Shown one piece after another: positions 6,081 to 7,646 of a DNA stretch of 7,646 nucleotides; within the stretch, counting starts at the first letter, position 1; the number at the start of each line of letters is the position of its first letter. The stretch is from a bacterium (GTDB lineage: Bacteria; BMS3Abin14): positions 1 through 7,646 of the forward strand of contig JARGFV010000115.1 of NCBI GenBank assembly GCA_029210545.1, given 5' to 3'. The notes under the pieces were generated by a model. That model was given only the letters and a program-made list of their open reading frames with translations. It ran no database searches and was not told the DNA's origin. Made by a program: the position numbers and the translations under genes.

Positions 6081-6104
6081 CCCTTTCCCCTTTCCCCTTT
6101 CCCC
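6081..6104 (+). repeat. CCCCTTT heptamer tandem repeat
   Basis: About 3.4 copies of the 7-nt unit CCCCTTT occur 16 nt upstream of the start chosen for the 4Fe-4S protein. The repeat lies in the 211-nt gap between two divergent genes. If translation began at the upstream in-frame ATG (5988), gain or loss of one unit would shift the frame. With the ATG at 6120 it would only alter the leader. Confidence 0.75.
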
Positions 6105-6119
6105 TGCTATTCTCCCCCC

Positions 6120-7010
6120 ATGAAACCCTCCACGAGAGCCGTTTTCAAACTCCACGGCTGGCGCAATCTGGTCGATTTTGTCCACGGCTACATCTACGGC
6201 AGGTGGATCAATACCTATCTCAAGGTTATCACGGGCAAGGCTTTCCGCCGAAAAAGAAAAGGGCCGGCACCAGCAGGCCCTCGTCCTGTTCAGCCTCAGA
6301 CCAGCATGGGGAGATGGTTCGAGGAGCGGTACCATTCCAAGGTCCTGACCCACGAGGACGCGGGGAAGATCATACGCCTCGACCGGCCCCTCAGGGTTGA
6401 AAACCCGGACCAGGTTATCCCCTACGAGATCGCCAACAGCATTGTGCTCGACGCGCCCGGCTGCCTGGCTGTCATGCGCTGTCCCTGCAGGGAGATCAAG
6501 GGAAACGGGAAGTGCGGCCCGCTGGAGGTGTGCATGATCGTGGGCGAGCCGTTCGTCGACTTCATTGTTGAGCACAAGGTCAACGGGGCCAGGCGTATCA
6601 CCCGGAAAGAGGGGCTCGGGATCCTGGAACAGACGAGGGACCGGGGGTGGGTACACACGGCCTGGTTCAAGGACGCCATGGCGGGCCGGTTCTACGCCAT
6701 GTGCAACTGCTGCTCGTGCTGCTGCATTCCCATGAGGGCCATGAACAGGACCGGTCACGAGGCCCGTTACGTGAGCCCTTCGGGATATGTGGCCGAACTG
6801 GACATGGAAAGCTGCGCAGGGTGCGGCGGGTGCGGCGATATCTGCCCCTTCGGGGCCATGTCCGACGGCGGCGGGTTCGTGACCATCGACCGGGAAAAGT
6901 GCTTCGGTTGCGGCGTGTGCGCCAACCTTTGCGCCAACGGGGCGGTGGTTATGGTGGAAGCGCCGGAGAAAGGGCTGCCGATGGATGTGGATGTGTTGGC
7001 TGGGGGATGA
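6120..7010 (+). CDS. Cysteine-rich 4Fe-4S dicluster-domain protein
   Basis: A 296-aa soluble protein with 19 cysteines and no recognised family name. The N-terminal 65 residues are basic and partly amphipathic (KAFRRKRKGP, 40-49). The central region has CPCR (121-124), preceded by Cys115 and followed by Cys132 and Cys138. Then comes a dense CNCCSCCC run (195-202). The C-terminus is a bacterial-type ferredoxin module with two complete clusters. One is CAGCGGCGDICPFGA (Cys232, 235, 238, 242) and the other CFGCGVCANLCANGA (Cys261, 264, 267, 271). It should transfer electrons. The central cysteines could hold a third cluster or another metal centre, which is an inference. The ATG at 6120 is chosen because the conserved-looking protein begins there, but no Shine-Dalgarno sequence precedes it, only a C/T-rich tract. 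An in-frame ATG at 5988 with GAGAGGG upstream is the alternative and would add 44 residues of low quality. It is divergent from the PASTA gene. Confidence 0.82.
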   Translation: MKPSTRAVFKLHGWRNLVDFVHGYIYGRWINTYLKVITGKAFRRKRKGPAPAGPRPVQPQTSMGRWFEERYHSKVLTHEDAGKIIRLDRPLRVENPDQVIPYEIANSIVLDAPGCLAVMRCPCREIKGNGKCGPLEVCMIVGEPFVDFIVEHKVNGARRITRKEGLGILEQTRDRGWVHTAWFKDAMAGRFYAMCNCCSCCCIPMRAMNRTGHEARYVSPSGYVAELDMESCAGCGGCGDICPFGAMSDGGGFVTIDREKCFGCGVCANLCANGAVVMVEAPEKGLPMDVDVLAGG

Positions 7011-7446
7011 GAAGCCAGAACGCAGAACACAGGATAGATCATAAGCGTTCACACAGAGGGCCACCCATTAAGAGGCACCTTGTCAAGGCGCAAAAAAATT
7101 TATTACATGAGCCTGTGCCCCGCATTTTCGTATCTGATATAAGCTCACTCGTTGCACCCTTGTTTTCATCATATCAGGCGTCAGCCTCAGCTGCACCAGC
7201 CACCCATCAGGATCAAGACCAGTCATTCAGGTCCCTGTCACATTCCGTGACCCAGAAAACCTTCGGTTCCGTCCCGCATCCAATATAAAAACGCGCACAC
7301 AGCTAATGGTTATTAACCAGCCTCATTTCGGCTTACGGGACAGGCAGCGAGGATCTTTCTATCAGTTATGTATTGGCGGGAACCGTTTCCAATCACAGGT
7401 AGTGGTTTTTCCACCCTCTGCCGTGGTTCCCCGTTCCCGCCAAGCC
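7011..7446. other. 436-nt non-coding, structured region 3' of the IS110 remnant
   Basis: No plausible gene lies on either strand. It begins with quasi-repetitive DNA (GAAGCCAGAACGCAGAACAC) after the 4Fe-4S gene. It then has several inverted repeats: CTGATAT (7134-7140) with ATATCAG (7171-7177), GTCAC (7237-7241) with GTGAC (7247-7251), TGGTTATTAACCA at about 7307-7319, and the long stem 7373-7383 with 7433-7443. Read on the minus strand, all of this is directly downstream of the transposase stop codon, so most of it is probably the 3' non-coding end of the insertion sequence. The left boundary of the element cannot be fixed from one copy. Confidence 0.5.
7373..7443 (-). ncRNA. Candidate structured RNA at the IS110 3' end
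   Basis: A perfect 11-bp stem, TTGGCGGGAAC (7373-7383) with GTTCCCGCCAA (7433-7443), starts three bases past the transposase stop codon. It encloses a 49-nt region that can itself fold through GTGG (7402-7405) and CCAC (7411-7414), or alternatively through that CCAC and GTGG (7423-7426). IS110/IS1111-family elements encode a guide RNA (bridge RNA or seekRNA) in a non-coding end. In the IS1111 group this end is downstream of the transposase gene. Position and structure fit that idea, but the guide loops cannot be verified without the element ends and target. Confidence 0.25.
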
Positions 7447-7603
7447 CTATGCGAACAGTTTCTCCGGATCAAAGGGCACATGGTCGCGCATGATGTAATA
7501 AACTGCCCTTGCCAATTTGTGAGCCAGTGCCGTATGTGCAATCATTCTATTGGTTTTATTCATCTTGCGGTCGTAATAGGCTCGAACCGTATGTTGTCTC
7601 GGC
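7447..7603 (-). pseudogene. IS110-family transposase, C-terminal fragment
   Basis: The minus strand encodes a transposase tail ending at the TAG of 7447-7449. It reads RQHTVRAYYDRKMNK, then TNRMIAHTALAHKLARAVYY, then IMRDHVPFDPEKLFA. The AYYDRK...AHKLARA...FDP...LF pattern is the C-terminal end of IS110-type (DEDD) transposases, which follows the Transposase_20 domain. About 50 residues are present, compared with roughly 320-400 in full proteins. The frame is closed by a stop at 7615-7617, beyond which the sequence matches a different protein. The catalytic DEDD and serine residues are therefore missing and the fragment is inactive. I cannot assign it to the IS110 or IS1111 subgroup from this piece. 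Confidence 0.7.
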
Positions 7604-7645
7604 GGGCACGCGGATCATGTCCCCGAAGGTGGCCACCAGGGTGTC
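7604..7645 (-). pseudogene. hypD: Probable hypD fragment (hydrogenase maturation), cut off
   Basis: In a second minus-strand frame the last bases read DTLVATFGDMIRVP. This matches the conserved (V/A)xFGDxxRVPG block of HypD, the iron-sulfur scaffold that helps deliver Fe(CN)2CO to [NiFe]-hydrogenases. In E. coli HypD the block reads FCTFGDAMRVPG. The match ends after RVP, where a glycine is expected, and the reading then enters IS110 sequence. Only 14 residues are visible and the gene would continue beyond the window, so the call rests on one motif. The HypD C-terminus, with its remaining cysteines, is not present on the other side of the IS remnant. Confidence 0.5.
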
Positions 7646-7646
7646 T

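Noticed and set aside
5484-7064. 526-aa minus-strand open frame opposite the 4Fe-4S gene
   Set aside because: It is the antisense of the ferredoxin clusters, is rich in His, Pro and Ala, has no motif, and overlaps both the 4Fe-4S and PASTA genes.
1-7646. CRISPR array, toxin-antitoxin pair, restriction or other defence system
   Set aside because: No regularly spaced direct repeats and no recognisable defence protein are present on either strand.

Overview
The window looks like part of a GC-rich, probably anaerobic bacterium related to the Deltaproteobacteria (Desulfuromonadota/Desulfobacterota type). This is an inference. It rests on a def-fmt-DUF116-rsmB cluster with a stand-alone PASTA protein and rpe, a cysteine-rich 4Fe-4S protein, and an apparent hypD (hydrogenase maturation) fragment. 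No rRNA or tRNA gene is present to confirm the taxonomy.

Layout, left to right. Positions 1-112 hold three consecutive hairpins downstream of rsmB. Positions 113-3799 are a minus-strand cluster transcribed right to left: def, fmt, a DUF116 membrane protein and rsmB. def and fmt share an ATGA overlap, and DUF116 and rsmB overlap by 35 nt. Positions 3800-4194 have no convincing gene. They hold a good sigma70-type promoter for def and a ~210-bp inverted-repeat element with a hairpin at each end (3963-4171). Positions 4195-5908 are rpe and a PASTA-repeat protein, also minus strand, separated by a perfect 12-bp hairpin. After a divergent intergenic region, one plus-strand gene (6120-7010) encodes a 296-aa iron-sulfur protein with two C-terminal ferredoxin clusters and an unusual CNCCSCCC run. 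Positions 7011-7446 are non-coding and structured. They lie 3' of the C-terminal remnant of an IS110-family transposase (7447-7603, minus strand), which abuts what looks like a truncated hypD running off the window edge.

How the genes fit together. Def and Fmt remove and add the formyl group at the start of protein synthesis, and RsmB methylates C967 of 16S rRNA, so the left cluster is a translation-initiation and ribosome-maturation operon. Rpe links the pentose phosphate and Calvin-type pathways. The PASTA protein is a membrane-anchored envelope protein of a kind often found beside rpe. In Firmicutes such as Bacillus subtilis the order is priA-def-fmt-rsmB-...-prkC(PASTA)-...-rpe. Here the PASTA-rpe pair lies upstream of def instead of downstream of rsmB, and the hairpin-ended element sits exactly at the joint.

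The most interesting signals are three: the hairpin-ended element, whose two terminal stems differ in sequence but stay complementary; the long structured region after the IS110 transposase end, a candidate site for a guide (bridge/seek) RNA; and the abrupt hypD/IS110 junction, which may be real or an assembly chimera. I saw no CRISPR array, toxin-antitoxin pair or defence system.
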